Assembly: GCA_034359265.1 (NCBI GenBank)
Contig: CP136891.1
Coordinates: 62,658,001 to 62,722,000 of the forward strand
Source of the DNA: Canna indica
Taxonomy: Eukaryota; Streptophyta; Magnoliopsida; Zingiberales; Cannaceae
DNA: 64,000 bases
Direction: 5' to 3'
This document shows, piece by piece, positions 23,961 through 35,621 of the stretch. Below the pieces are notes generated by a model, which was not told the DNA's origin, did not search any database, and saw only the letters and a list, made by a program, of their open reading frames with translations. Each line of letters begins with the position of its first letter. Positions within the stretch are counted from its first letter, which is position 1. The translations under genes were made by a program, and so were the position numbers.

Positions 23961-24117
23961 AGTGGTGGGCGGCGACACCACCAACGTGGGCGAGTTGATC
24001 GTGTTCGATCACGTCGAGGGTGTGTCGTTGTATGGCGGCACCATCGACGAGCGGGCTGACGTTTGTCAACAACGAGCTCTACCCGTCGTGATCGACTACT
24101 TCATGGGCGGTGCATAG
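23948..24117 (+). other. Second captured segment, unidentified
   Basis: Directly after the decarboxylase homology a GC-rich frame reads MERLVVVGGDTTNVGELIV, followed by FDHVEGVSLYGG and IDYFMGGA, ending TAG. It does not match pyruvate decarboxylase as I know it. It may be a second captured exon, joined at about 23950. Confidence 0.35.
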
Positions 24118-27100
24118 ATCTAAGGACGTAGGCTCATATAGATCTAAGGATAGAATTACAAATTTACCCTTCATCTCTTCACATAGATCCAAGGGTAAAA
24201 TGGTAATGCTTGCCACATAGGATAGTCATTTGCCATGTCATCACCGTTAAGTGACACATCAGCAAAAACCGTCAAAAATGACGGTGCATGCTAAACGGGA
24301 TAACGGAATGATAGTTCATGTATTTTTTTGCTAACGAAAAAAGTTTATGCTAAAAATAGGAAAATGTCCAAAGTTCGTGTTTTTTTGGGTATTTACTCAT
24401 TTTATTAGGTCCTTAATCATCATTAATACAGAACACCAATCTTGAGATAAATTTCTCAATTTTCATGCTTATTAACAAGACTAACAAGCACCAACAATAC
24501 CATAAACAAGAACACACATCATGATCAAGAACCCATCTTGCAAGAACCTTTATGGCATCAACATCAAGATCCAAAAAAAATTTAAAACATGATTTTTTTT
24601 TCCAAAAATCACATATTAAATACAAAGCATGCTTGAACATATAAGAACTCATTTTAATAAACAATTCAAGACATAAACTTCAAGATAACCAAGATCTCTC
24701 ATTTTGGCATTTCATCGAACACCTTGAGAGAACCCTTGCTCACCCTAGGCCGAGCACCCCTAGGGTCATCCTAGGGCTGCCGAACCCCATAGGGAAGGGT
24801 TTAGAGCATCCTCAAATATGGTAATCAAAAAGAACGTTGAAAACTTGAGAGATCAACGGAAAAACTTCAAGAACATCCAAGCCTTCTAGATCGGCTTCAA
24901 GAATCCGAAAAAACCTTGAAAGAAGGAGGGTAAAACCACTCACCTAAATAGGAAGGATGATTAGAGGAGAAATCCCAGATGACGGCCCTCGAATCCGGCT
25001 TCAAGAGATGGCGGCTCAACTCAAAGAAGGGGGAAGAGGGGGCGGCGGCTCATTTCAAGCCGCCGGCTTGAAGAGAGGGAAAGGAAAAAGAGAGGGGCTG
25101 GTTCGGCTTGGCTGGGCGGCTCCTCTCTGCTTGGCTCCAAGGAAGGGAGAAGGGAAGAAGGGAGGTGGCGGCTTGGCGGCTAGCTGCTTGGCGGCTCCAA
25201 GAGGGGGAAGGGAGGAGCGGCGGCTTAGGTGGCTAGCTCCTCTCTTCTCCTTCAATCGGCTGGGTGGCTCCAATAGGGAGCCGCCAGCCCTAGGGGGTTA
25301 TTTTTATAATCCCCTCCCACTTCCACCTAACCACACCCTAATCCATACTCTCCTCAACCCGGATCCGCAACCCGCTAACCCAAACTAACCCCATGAGAGA
25401 AATACAAACAATAAACATATGCACATCCACATGTAACATAATCAAATAAATTAGCTACATAACTATAACTCACAACTCAACTTACCCGAGCTCGCACTGG
25501 ACCACGAGTCGACTCGGCTCGACCTCGAACTAGCCCGCTAGACTGACAAAAACAAACATAGATGAAAAACTAAAAATTAATATCTAGGATATTATAAATA
25601 ATGACGGGATTTTCTTGGTTTCATGATGGTTATTTGATGGAGTCAAAATATTTGGCATGAGCCAAGTATATAGTTGTTCTCGCAATCTCGCCTGAGCCCC
25701 GAGGCAGAGTCGTAGCTTGGTTTGGTCTGGGTTTGGTTCACGAGTCGAGTCGCTTCTAGGGCTAGCCCGATTGGGCCTAGAGAGTCGATCCAGTCCACAT
25801 CTAACATCCTTCTTCGACATGAACCCAATGTAAAAGGAACCCTAGACATGCGAGGGACAAGTCAATTTCGACTATCAACCTAGGGCCAACTACAACAGGG
25901 CAAAATGGGGTTGGAAGAGCAGGGAGAGAGCTTACCAAGAGTAGATGGGCTCGGGGAAGAGAAGAGAATGCTGTGTCGAACGACGCTAGAGATAGTCTCG
26001 AACACAAGGAAACAAGCAAGGGAAGCCTAAGAACAAGGAGAGCGGAATGCAAGAAGAGTCGAACTGGAGGGATGGAGGGAGCTTTGTAGTCTAGAAAGTG
26101 GCAACCTCCCCATCCAACGGTCGACATCCGCATCCCATGGGCATAGCAAATTCTAGTCAATCACCCCATCACGACATAAGTCCAAACTCTTCAAAAATGA
26201 ATGGACATATCTCCACGCCATGATTACTCACGACCAAAATTATATGCCTAAAAGTAGATGCTAATGAGAGACAAACACGTGGAAAGAGCACCACATCTTT
26301 TCGAAACCACCATACTGCGAGCAGAAACCAAAATGCTGTAAAATGACAAAATCAAGATACGCTGAGCTCACTTACCTCGGCGATTTGACTCGGGAACAAA
26401 ACTTGGCATGTCACTACTAGAATAATCACTTTCACCAACGAGGCTCAACGACGGCCGCTTGAGCCGTCAAAAATATCCACGACTTTTCTGATGGCTGATG
26501 TGACTAACTCAGTAACGACTTGCATACGATTGCCTAAGACCGCCTCTCATAGCTGATGGCTCACACGGGGCGTGATATGAAATAAGTTATTAGCCACGGT
26601 TTAGAGATGGCCAAGTGGGTCATCGGTAATATAAATAAGTCATTACTCACGGCTAGCGGCGGCTGTCGCTTATGTGTTCATGTCGCGCACTCGGCACGAA
26701 AATAAGAAATCCATCACCAACTGCCTAAAGAGGGCCACGTCAGCCATTGGTGATATCATAATTAATGATCCACGATTTACCAACGGCTGATGGGCTATTA
26801 GTGAAAAGACTTTTTATTTGCGTTCGTGCCCATCTCTTTTTTTTTTCTCCCGTGCTTTCCTCTCTCTCCATTGCCCTCGCCCCTGTCAATTTCTCATCGC
26901 CAACTTCGCGCGCCTCATCGGTCCCCTTCTCATTGATTTCCCCTTTATTTCTCTGGATTGTCATTGACTTCGCGTACGCGTCTCGTCCGCCTCTGCCTCG
27001 CCGACGTTAGGTTGCCCTCACCGACCATCGCCCTCCCTCCCTCGCCGCTGATCAGGTAAGCTCTTCCTCCCCCTCTCTAGCCGGCTAGGGCCGAAACCCT

Positions 27101-27401
27101 AGGTTTTGGCCCCCGCCAGCAGTAGATGTTGTTTTTATTTTATTATAGGTTAATAATTTTTAGATTAATTAGATTTAGGTTGTTTAATTTTATGATTAAT
27201 TAGTATTTGTTTTTGTTTTATTATCTGATATTGAGTTTTAATTTTAGGGTTAATTATTTCATTATTTAATTTTTTACTATTAATTAGGTTTTTTTTTTTA
27301 CTATTAATTAGTTTTAATGTTAGGGTTAATTAATTTTCATTAGAATAAATGTTATGGTTAATTTTAGTGTAATTGGGTGTATTTACAATTTTAATTAGAA
27401 T

Positions 27402-27507
27402 CGTCCACTGTGGACTAACGTCGGAATCGTCTATTGTGGATTCGTATCAGAATCATCCACTATAGACTCGTGCCGGAATTGTCCACTTTGAACTCGCACC
27501 GGCATTC
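27402..27507 (+). repeat. 26-bp tandem array in the small CACTA
   Basis: Four units of the type TCCACTGTGGACTAACGTCG plus GAATCG. They match, in the same orientation relative to the transposase, the ten-unit array at 45476-45735. Confidence 0.75.
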
Positions 27508-27703
27508 ATAAATTTAGAAAATAAATTAATCATGATGAGTTGATATGTTCCACGTATGCATTGACGAGTTAGGTTTTAATTTTGGAAAACCTTAGATCCG
27601 TTCGACGGTTATATGTTCGTGTAAACAAAGTAGATGATCTTTTATACGACGTACAACCCTTGAATTATCCCTAATTGAATAATTTGGGAATATAGTTATT
27701 TGT

Positions 27704-27871
27704 ATTGCACTTAGTTTTTTGTTTTAGTCATTATTCATTTGTAAATTTTTGCTATTGTATCTCCCTTTTCTCCGATACGCGCCCAGATGGTATGTGTATT
27801 CAGACAACTGTAGGGAGATGCTGTCGAAATTTAGAATGAAGTTAATGACTAAAAGAAATACTTAGTGCAAT
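27704..27871 (+). promoter_or_regulatory. Long imperfect hairpin upstream of the transposase start (small CACTA)
   Basis: ATTGCACTTAGT at 27704 pairs with ACTTAGTGCAAT ending at 27871. Arms of about 75-80 bp surround GCGCCCAGATGGTAT. The structure ends 83 bp before the transposase ATG at 27955. The same arrangement exists in the larger CACTA. A role is inferred only. Confidence 0.6.
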
Positions 27872-27954
27872 ATGAATAACATGAATCTCAAATAGAATAG
27901 GATCATCCCACCTAAAGACATTAACTGAAGATATTGTCAACTTTTTGACAGAAC

Positions 27955-28640
27955 ATGTTGGGCGATCAAAGTTGGATATACCGACGAATTCATCGTGGAG
28001 CTATAACGGATGAATTTTGAGTAGGTGTAACTTACTTCTTAAATTTCGCATATTCAAATCAAAAATTCGTTAGCGGTGATAAAATCCGATGTCCGTGCCG
28101 AAAATACTCGAATGTAAGATTTTTGGATTGGGAGAATGTCACAATGCATCTATGTACAAAAGGATTCACACCAAGATATATTATGTATGGAATTATCACG
28201 GGGAGTCACGTGAAGTCGGGACGTCGAGCAATCTTGTTGTTCATACTCATGATGAATCTTCTAGTGTCGTTTTTTCATCCAATCCACTTAATCATTATAG
28301 AACAATGATACTGGAAGTCTTGATGGTCAATTCCATTTAAATGATAATGTTGAGTCGGTTACTGAGATGTCAGTGCCACCAGATACTGCGGTAGTTGAAG
28401 TTACAAAAGAACAACTTGCGATAGAGATTAAATTGCTGAATAAGATGCCACAGATTTTTACGAGATGTTGAAAGCTGCCGATGAACCTTTGTGTAAAAAT
28501 CATCCTAAATATACAAGATTTTTGGTAATGACGCAACTCTTGAACATCAAGTTCGATTGTAATATCAGCGCGATTGCGTTTGATCGGATTACAGGCTTTA
28601 TCAATGATATAACCATCTGTGATAGTCATCACCGAGGGTT
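27955..28640 (+). pseudogene. CACTA transposase N-terminal fragment
   Basis: The frame from the ATG at 27955 aligns with the start of the larger CACTA transposase. QSWIYRRIHRGAIT is followed by an early stop and by IRCPCRKYSN (transposase-associated domain, one cysteine lost). Frameshifts separate HLCTKGFTPRYIM from later blocks such as MLKAADEPLCKNHPKYTRFL. The catalytic Transposase_21 region is absent. The copy can only move with help in trans. Confidence 0.8.
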
Positions 28641-28685
28641 CATCAACGGCAACAGTCGTCGATGACAGCGACTATTCTAGTAGTG

Positions 28686-29242
28686 TGTCATGATATACTG
28701 GTTGAAGATCATGAGCTTTTCAAGTAACCAAATGCTCGACACAGGAAGCTCGAGAGACATATTGAGGTACATTACTAGAGCTCGGCACAAAGTCCTCGGA
28801 CTTTGACCAAGATCGAGGACTGTGGACTGAACTGACTCTATGGGCCTGGTTGGCCCGACCTCGGAAGTGACTCAACTCGTGCACTAGACCCAAATCAGAT
28901 CAAGCTACGACTCAGGCCAAGGGCTCTATCCAACCATACAAGGATATTAATATCCTGCATTTATCATCAGGGATTCGACAATAATAATATCGTAATCTAG
29001 GGGATAGCAATCGACCTATTCAAGGTGTATTCTCTTGGAATTTCAGGAGACGTCCTTGCTGAATACTTAGACCTGCTCTATAAAACGGACACAACACACA
29101 ACAGGTATACTTTATGTTCCAATTCCATAAACACCACCTAGAGTTCTCTCTTACTTGAGTGTCGGAGTGTCGTTACAAGTTGCCACTGGAGTTATGTTCG
29201 ACCAGGAGCCCAGAGGACATGCGACACCACATATCTCAGGCA
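28686..29242 (+). repeat. Tat-like gypsy LTR (solo or truncated)
   Basis: The sequence begins TGTCATGATATACTGG and ends CTCAGGCA. It shares layout and phrases with the LTR before 49465: a CATACAAGGA.ATTAAT block, GGGATTCGAC, a TATA box (CTATAAAACGG near 29080) and a TTGAGTGTCGGAGTGTC end region. The class is inferred and no target duplication was found. Positions 29243-29363 hold nothing recognisable. Confidence 0.45.
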
Positions 29243-30710
29243 AAAAAAATAACTATAAATGTTATTTCTAATAAAGTGTTAATGGTGGGTATGAAATTTC
29301 TAATAAAATGTTAATGTAAAGTTTCTCCTGCTCAAATCCATTTGCAGCAAAGGCTATGGCAATTAAGGCTGTTCATGGTTACGGGTCGACCCAATGAACC
29401 CGATTACTCGGGTTGGGTTGGATTGGGTTGGGTAATCGGGTCAGTTCAGGTCAAACCTGAACAAACACGATTTCAATCGGGTCGGGTATCGGGTTTCATG
29501 TTTTGAAACCCGATTATCCGATTAAAAATAATATAAAATTATTTTAAAAAATATTTTTAATTACATATTACCTATTTTATATTTATTTACTTTATTATTT
29601 ACCTGTTCAGTGTTCACTAATAGTCTAATACCCCAAATCCAATCCTGATTCCCCTTATTCCCTTAAGCCCTAACTTTTTTCTCCTGACCTTCTCCCCTCG
29701 CTTCCTTCCCCGATCGCGAATCGCAGTGGACAGCCGGCGGTGTGTGAGTCGGGACTCGGCAGGGGCTGCAACCCCCGACGGACGTGGACTCCTTCTGGCG
29801 TTCCGGCGGGCGACGGGCTTCCCCTCGCGTGAACAACCCTAGCGGCGGCCTTCCAGTCCACGACGAGTCCACGTCACGGACTCCATTCTTCTCGTCGAGC
29901 CACTGTATCAATGTGCAGCCTTCTCCATTGTCCTCACTCCTCACCTAGTCGCCGAGCAGCCTTCTCCATTGTCCTCACCTAGTCGCCGAGCAACCCTGTC
30001 GCCGATTCCTCTGTTCGCACTTCACATGTAAGTTTAAAGATTCACAATAGGATAAAACTAATGCAATCTTAATATCTTATTGCTCGTGTGCAGCCTTCTC
30101 CATTGTCCTCACCTAGTCGCCGAGCCACCTTCTCTATTGTTCTCACCTAGTCGCCGAGCAGTAGGTTCCTTGTTCATAGGTATTACACTATTACAGTATT
30201 ACTACTGAATCCTTTTAGAGTTTTAATTCATTAGGGTTTTAGTTCAGTTTCAATTCACAATTTTTTTTTTCTGTAAATTGTGTTGGTGAAACTGCTACTA
30301 TAGAGCAATGTGAATTGAAGTGTTAGCTGCCTGATTAAATTTATTTGTTTCAATTTATAATTTTTCAGGTTCAATTCATAATTCACAGTTGCAGATATCA
30401 TATAGATTCCTTGTTTAGCTTTCTAGTTAAATTTGTTTGATTTTTCACCCAGAGCAATGTTAATATATATCAGGTTATATATATGTCTGGTTAAACTCCT
30501 TGCTAAAACATGTATTTATATATATTACTTATGTTGTTTGAGTCCCATGCTTCTTCTTTTTTTTACTTAAGTAAAGTGTCTGGTAAATTTGTTTATATGT
30601 CTGGTAATATCCCTGAGTCCCTTGCTAAAACATAAGTAAAGTGTTAGTTGCCTGGTTACATGTATTTATGTTGTTTGAGTCTCATGCTTCTTCTTCTTTT
30701 TTTAGGCTAA

Positions 30711-32815
30711 ATGGCAAAGGAAAACGAACTTGGAACTAGTAATACTCAAAATACTAGTAGTGGAACTGTAGTTGAAAGTTCTCCCACTCCAACAAGTAGG
30801 GATATGCAATTAGAGACTCAATCGTATGCTCCATCAGGACCAGCACAAGATCCAACACAAGCTCGAATTCTAGAAAGTGCATCACAAGAAAAAGATTCTC
30901 AATCATTATCAAAGAGGTATTGAAAAGAAAACCAACTAGAGCACCTTCTAATGCTTGGAATCATTTTACTAGAGAAAATGATAGTGTTGTATGCAATTAT
31001 TGTAAGAAAACATATGCTTGCAATGTTGCTTATCATGGTACCACAAATTTGTTAAAACATTTGAGGACGTGTGAGAAAAAATCCAAATAGGGAAATTGGT
31101 AAGAAGCAGAAAATAATTGTTCTTGGCAAGCAATGTGAGGGTGATCCTGATACTACTGTTAGTATGAAACTTGCTGAATTTAATCAAGAAAAGTCTCGGG
31201 CTGCACTTGTCAAGATGATAATTGTTGATGAAATTCCTTTTAGATTTGTTCAGAATCAAGGATTTAAAGATTTCATATCGAAGATTCAACCAAGATTTAA
31301 AATTCCTTCTCGTATCACTGTTGGTAGAGACTGTATGGAATTGTTTAAAGAGGAGAAAGAGAAATTGAAAAACATATTGTCTAAGAATCATCAAATGATT
31401 TCACTTACTATTGATACTTGGACTTCAATTCAGAATATGAATTATATGTGTGTAACTGCTCATTATGTTGATGACGAGTGGGAATTAAATAAGAAAATCT
31501 TGAGTTTTGGTTTGATTGCTGATCACAAAGGTGAAACCATAGGGAAAGCTTTAGAAAAATACTTGAAATATTGGGGAATTTTGAAAGTTTGTTGTGTTAC
31601 CGTCGATAACGCAAGTGCGAATAATCTGGCTATTGCATATTTAGTTAGAGGCATGACTTATTGGAATGGTGTTACTTTGTTAAACGGAGAGTACATGCAT
31701 TTGAGATGTTGTGCACATATTCTGAACTTAATTGTTAGTGCTGGATTGAAGGAATTTGATAATTCTGTTACCAAGATAAGAGCATCTTGTAAGTTTGTCA
31801 AGTCATCTCCAGCTAGATTAGCTACTTCCAAGAGGTGTGCAGAAGAGGCAAACATAACTACTAAGGCAATGCTTACACTTGATGTGCCAACCAGGTGGAA
31901 TTCGTCGCTGAAAATTTTGAAAAAGCATTCTTGCGGCTTGAATTTGGGGATCCTTCTTATATAATAGCTCTTGAGAATGAAGGAGGACCTCCTACTTTTG
32001 GTGATTGGAGTCGTGCACGTGTCTTTCTGAAGGTTTTGAAAGTTTTTATGATGCGACACTTTCTTTTTCTAGATCATTGCATGTCACATCTAACATGTTC
32101 TTCCATAAGCTGTTTGACATTCAAAAGCTATTAACAAAGTGGAGGCAAAGCGATGATGTGATGCTACAAAGTATGGCAAATAATATGAAGATCAAGTTTG
32201 ATAAATATTAAGAAAATGATGGAAATCTGAATTATCTGTTATTTGTGTCTATTTTTCTTGATCCACGTTACAAGTTGGAGTATATTGAGTTTTGTTTTCA
32301 ACAGATGTATGGTATTGATAAGTACAACCGGACAATGATAAAATTGAAGGATCTCATTCATAAATTGTTTGAGCATTATATCATGTTTCATCCCCTTATT
32401 GATAGTGCTGATTCTAGTAGTTTACCATCAAGTGCTACCTCACATTCTCGTATCAATAATGAGGATGATGATCCCAAAGTTGATTGACAAGATGAATTTA
32501 GATTGAAAGTGAAGAAAAAGCAATGTGAGGTGAAAAGAAATGAGTTGGAAAGATACTTGGATGATGATGTCGAAGACAGCTGTGATGAATTTGATATATT
32601 AAAATGGTGGAAAATGAAAAAAATAAAGTACCATGTTCTCTCTTGTATGGCTAGGGAAAAATTGGATGTTCCAATTTCTACTGTATCATCGGATTCTGCA
32701 TTTAGCACCGGTTTGCATCTATTGTTGATCTATTTCATAGTTCCTTACATCCTTCTATTGTTGAGGCTTTGGTTTGCACTCAGAATTGATTGAGAAAACG
32801 AGCTGCATTAGATGA
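30711..32815 (+). pseudogene. hAT transposase (RICESLEEPER-like), frameshifted
   Basis: The ATG at 30711 follows a splice acceptor. The N-terminal frame shifts near 30911 into a BED zinc finger: APSNAWNHFTRENDSVVC, NYCKK, TTNLLKHLRTC. It returns to the first frame at about 31071. The central region runs to about 31900, with IDTWTSIQNMNYMCVTAHYV, VTVDNASANNLA and HLRCCAHILNLIV. Further shifts occur near 31905, 32000 and 32211. The C-terminal dimerisation part is recognisable: FDILKWWK, YHVLSCMAREKLDVPISTV, SSDSAFSTG and LHPSIVEALVC (to about 32790). At least five breaks make it non-functional. The ancestral protein would bind the ends and carry out hAT transposition in the nucleus. Confidence 0.88.
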
Positions 32816-33316
32816 AGTTGAGAAGATAGAATCAGGAATAAACACTAAAGTTCAAATCTATAATTTTTTTTACTTATTGTTATAATTTTTATTATTCTTC
32901 TCACTTTTATTATTTTATTGTTAGAGTTGTTGGAAATTCAGAATTAAGCCTTTTCTATGATTCGAGCGATGTTTTGAAGTTGAAGACTTGAAGGTAACAT
33001 ATTAACATTATTCGTTTATTAATGTAATATAAAAATATTCTAACATTTTGTTTGGATTATTACAGGTTCAGATGAAGCTTTTGGTTTATCAGTTAATGCA
33101 TTTAGGAGTTTTCTTTCTTAAGTTCTATGTGTGTATAGGACAATTTAGTTGGTTGTACTTATCACATTATGATATGATAAGTTTATTTTGTTGGTTGTTG
33201 CCACTTTAATTACTTTTGTTAGAGAATCATTTTGTTGGTTGTGTCAATTGTTGTGTCAATATTTTTGGTATAATACATGGAGAATGATTTATTAGCTACT
33301 TAGCTATGTCAATTGC

Positions 33317-33460
33317 TATTTGTAAAGCTGGTGCTGCTGAAAAAAATGTATAATGTAGTTTCAACTTGGTTGTTGGTATAATGCAGTTGTAAAGGTGGTG
33401 CTGCTGAAAAAAAGATATGTAGTTTCAACTTGGTTGTTGGTATAATGCAGTTTTATGTTT
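33317..33460. repeat. Two-copy 72-75 bp tandem repeat in the hAT
   Basis: GGTGCTGCTGAAAAAAA, GTAGTTTCAACTTGG and TTGTTGGTATAATGCAGTT occur twice in order. It lies between the transposase and the captured gene fragment. No function is visible. Confidence 0.75.
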
Positions 33461-33810
33461 TCCATGTTTTAATAATTTTTTTCATTTCCAGCTTCAACCA
33501 ATCACTTGTTGAAAATGAGGTAGTATAATATAGTTTCAAATTGGATTTTCTATAAGACTATATTTTGTTTGGATTATTGCATGTTTAGACGAAGCTTTTG
33601 GTTTATCAGTTTATGCATTTAGTGATTTAGGAGTTTTCTTTTTTAAATTCTACCATAGTGTACATGTTATATAGTATATTGCAACTAGTTTTGTTATTTG
33701 CATCAAAAACCTTGACAGGTACATTGTCTTTCACTCTTTTGGATACCACAATCTTGTACATTTGATATAGTGAAATTTCCATTTCCTAGCTACCTCTGAT
33801 GATGTCATGA

Positions 33811-34370
33811 TTCTGCATCAGTAATTTCTCCAACGTGTTTGACGAAGAACACTTTATCCAAACCATGGTCAATGATGTTAAAATTGTTAAGAAGCTTCCA
33901 GTAGAGTTGATGAGCACTCCAAAAGCTGACTGATATGGAATTTAGAAGTTTGTCATCTATCCTTCTGCCTAGTTTAAAGAGTTGACTGATATGTTTCTGA
34001 TTCAAATATTTTTTTTGGGCAAGTAATTAAAGCTGCTAAGTCAGGTTCACGTCTTGCAAACAATAACCTTTCCTCTAATATACAAAAACTTCGATGTCGT
34101 GCTTTCTTTGAAGCTCTCAGATTTGCACCAAAAATTGAAGGACTAGGAAAAGTACTAAAACTTGGTTTTCATGTCTTCTCCATTTTTCTAATAACTGTCC
34201 TTGTACAGTTGTACATATAATATTTGTTTTCTTAAACTGTAGTTATTGGTGGAGAGAATGAGGTCTTATGGTCCGTATATTGCTTTGCATTTGTGTTATG
34301 AGAAGGATTAGGTATTGAGAATCTGTCACCTGCCGAATATGATGAACTAGCAAGGATTAGGTATTGCTAT
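33811..34370 (+). pseudogene. Captured plant O-fucosyltransferase-family fragment
   Basis: Three blocks match plant O-fucosyltransferase-like proteins. The first reads SNFSNVFDEEHFIQTMVNDV, then KIVKKLPVELMS (33820-33915). The second reads VIKAAKSGSRLANNNLSSNI, then QKLRCRAFFEALRFAPKIEG (34023-34151). The third reads LLVERMRSYGPYIALHLCYE (34243-34308), with NLSPAEYDELARIRY after a short deletion. A GT-AG intron remains at 34152-34242, so genomic DNA was copied. The fragment lies between the broken transposase and the right end of the hAT. Stops and missing parts rule out activity. Confidence 0.8.
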
Positions 34371-34733
34371 TGAGAATTGAGATGTTACAAATTATTTATT
34401 TTTAGTTGTGTTAACTGTTGTTTGGAAAATGAAAGCAGATTACAGATAATATTGTGGAATTATTATTGTTAATTGTTCAAAGCCTAATCGGGTAACCCGA
34501 CAATCTGACCCGACCCGACCCGACTTAGGTTGGGTCGGGTCAGGTCGGGTTTGACAAGTGAAAATGTTGAAACCCAACCCAACCCGACCCGACTATTTTT
34601 GGTCGGGTCAGGCCTATTTTTCCTTTAAATTCGACCCAATCCGACCCGTGAACAGCCCTAGTGGCAATCACAAGATCGTTGATGGCAGCCAAAGAGTTTG
34701 ATCTCTTTTATAAACATAGTAACTAATTGTCTA

Positions 34734-35125
34734 GGGGTGTAACCGAGCTGACCCGAGCTTGCATGTGCTCGAGCTCGGCTCATTTAAGAAATGTCGAGTT
34801 CAAGCTCGATCAAGCTTCAATCCCTAGGCTCGGATATAATTGAGCAATTTGAGCTCGACTCGTTTAAGCTCGTTTATTTTTCTCGAGCTTGACCAAATCC
34901 GTTTAAGCTCGATTAAGCTTGACTCGACTCGGGTTTATGCCCGACCGATATGAAATATTAATATTAATATAATTATAGATGAGCTCGATTAGGCTCTCGA
35001 GCCACTCGAGCCAAGTATTGATTAGCTCAAGTTCAGCTCGAGCTTAATAAAATCAAGTCGAGTTCGAATTTTCATCGAATCGATCCCGAGTAGCGCGATC
35101 TACTCGGCTCACTTGCACCCCTAGT
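34734..35125. mobile_element. GAGCTCG-rich MITE-like element
   Basis: The ends are TAGGGGTGTAACCGAGC and TTGCACCCCTA. The body is dominated by GAGCTCGA/CTCGAGCT words. The same family is found split at 39113-39208 and 46485-46784. No coding potential and no clear target duplication. Confidence 0.6.
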
Positions 35126-35621
35126 CAGATCCTTTTTGATGTTCTTAGAAAGAAAGAGTATCGCTCGTTGATTTGCTGATAAATAGAGAGAAAAATAGTG
35201 TAATTTTTATTGTATCATATTCCTTTTAAAAAAAGAGAGAACCTATGTGTATTTCAACCTAATAAAGAATATATTATTTGAATATGATGGAGTTTCCCCA
35301 AGTACTGACCACAATAGCGATAGAATCATAATATTTCGTCTAAAAATTTAAAAATTTTAAAGTCCATGTAGAAAATATTACTTTCCCCTTTCTCAAGTTA
35401 TAACTGATGGACTTGTTTATAACGCGGATAACTTCAAACTGATGGACTATAGTGAAGTTTTTAAGAAGTTAAGGACTAAAACAAAATTCAAGAACTAAGG
35501 TGAAAGCTTTCAGATTCTACAAAATGGAATTTTCAGATTAAGTTAAATTTAAATTAAATTTAAAAAGAGCTCTACATTTTAGTATGTACAGAGTTGTCAG
35601 TACTTGCTGGATCCCGTTCTG
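35126..35621. other. AT-rich downstream region of the heat shock factor gene
   Basis: I see no ORF with homology and no transposon ends. It lies 3' of the minus-strand heat shock factor gene and should contain its 3' untranslated region. No single polyadenylation site can be chosen. Confidence 0.4.

Larger units (their letters stand above)
22305..24398. mobile_element. Pack-MULE-like element carrying a pyruvate decarboxylase fragment
   Basis: Inverted repeats of about 160 bp bound it. The left starts GGGTAAATACCCC. The right, inverted, starts GAGTAAATACCC and matches through AACTTTGGACAT, TACATGAACTATCATTC and the GTCACTTAACGG block. The inside is GC-rich, gene-like DNA with no transposase. 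Long terminal repeats plus captured exons fit a Pack-MULE. A 9-bp duplication could not be confirmed at this copy, but the related copy at 47095 has one. Confidence 0.75.
20736..26408 (-). mobile_element. Reverse-oriented long LTR-like region (gypsy Del/Tekay-like), host of a Mutator-like element
   Basis: Outside 22305-24398 this region has no retroviral ORF. On the minus strand it shows a TATA box (ATTATAAAAATAAC, about 25306-25293), a GC-rich leader (25260-24990), a splice-donor-like GGTGAGTGG near 24940, and satellite-like units downstream. It begins TGCC and ends CCA on that strand, as an LTR would. No target duplication was found, so class and borders are tentative. Confidence 0.4.
26412..28685 (+). 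mobile_element. Deleted CACTA (En/Spm) transposon
   Basis: It starts CACTACTAGAATA and ends TATTCTAGTAGTG, with TGT on both sides (26409-26411 and 28686-28688). It keeps a GC-rich leader with donor CAGGTAAGC near 27053, a 26-bp repeat array, a hairpin and the first part of the transposase. The rest of the transposase and the accessory gene are deleted. Subterminal motifs here (GACGGCC, CCAACGGCTGATG) differ from those of the larger CACTA at 39209. Confidence 0.9.
29364..34660 (+). mobile_element. hAT transposon with captured O-fucosyltransferase DNA
   Basis: Terminal inverted sequences TAAGGCTGTTCATGG and, inverted, TAGGGCTGTTCACGGG are flanked by ATGGCAAT (29356-29363) and GTGGCAAT (34661-34668), a 7/8 duplication typical of hAT. 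Subterminal GGGTCGGGT repeats lie at both ends. Inside are a GC-rich leader with four copies of TCCTCACCTAGTCGCCGAGC, a leader intron (donor near 30029, acceptor at 30704-30705), a broken transposase and a captured host gene fragment. Confidence 0.92.

Noticed and set aside
24957..25388. 143-codon GC-rich ORF rich in Gly and Arg
   Set aside because: It is low-complexity sequence in the leader of a reverse LTR-like region, with ORFs on both strands and no known domain.
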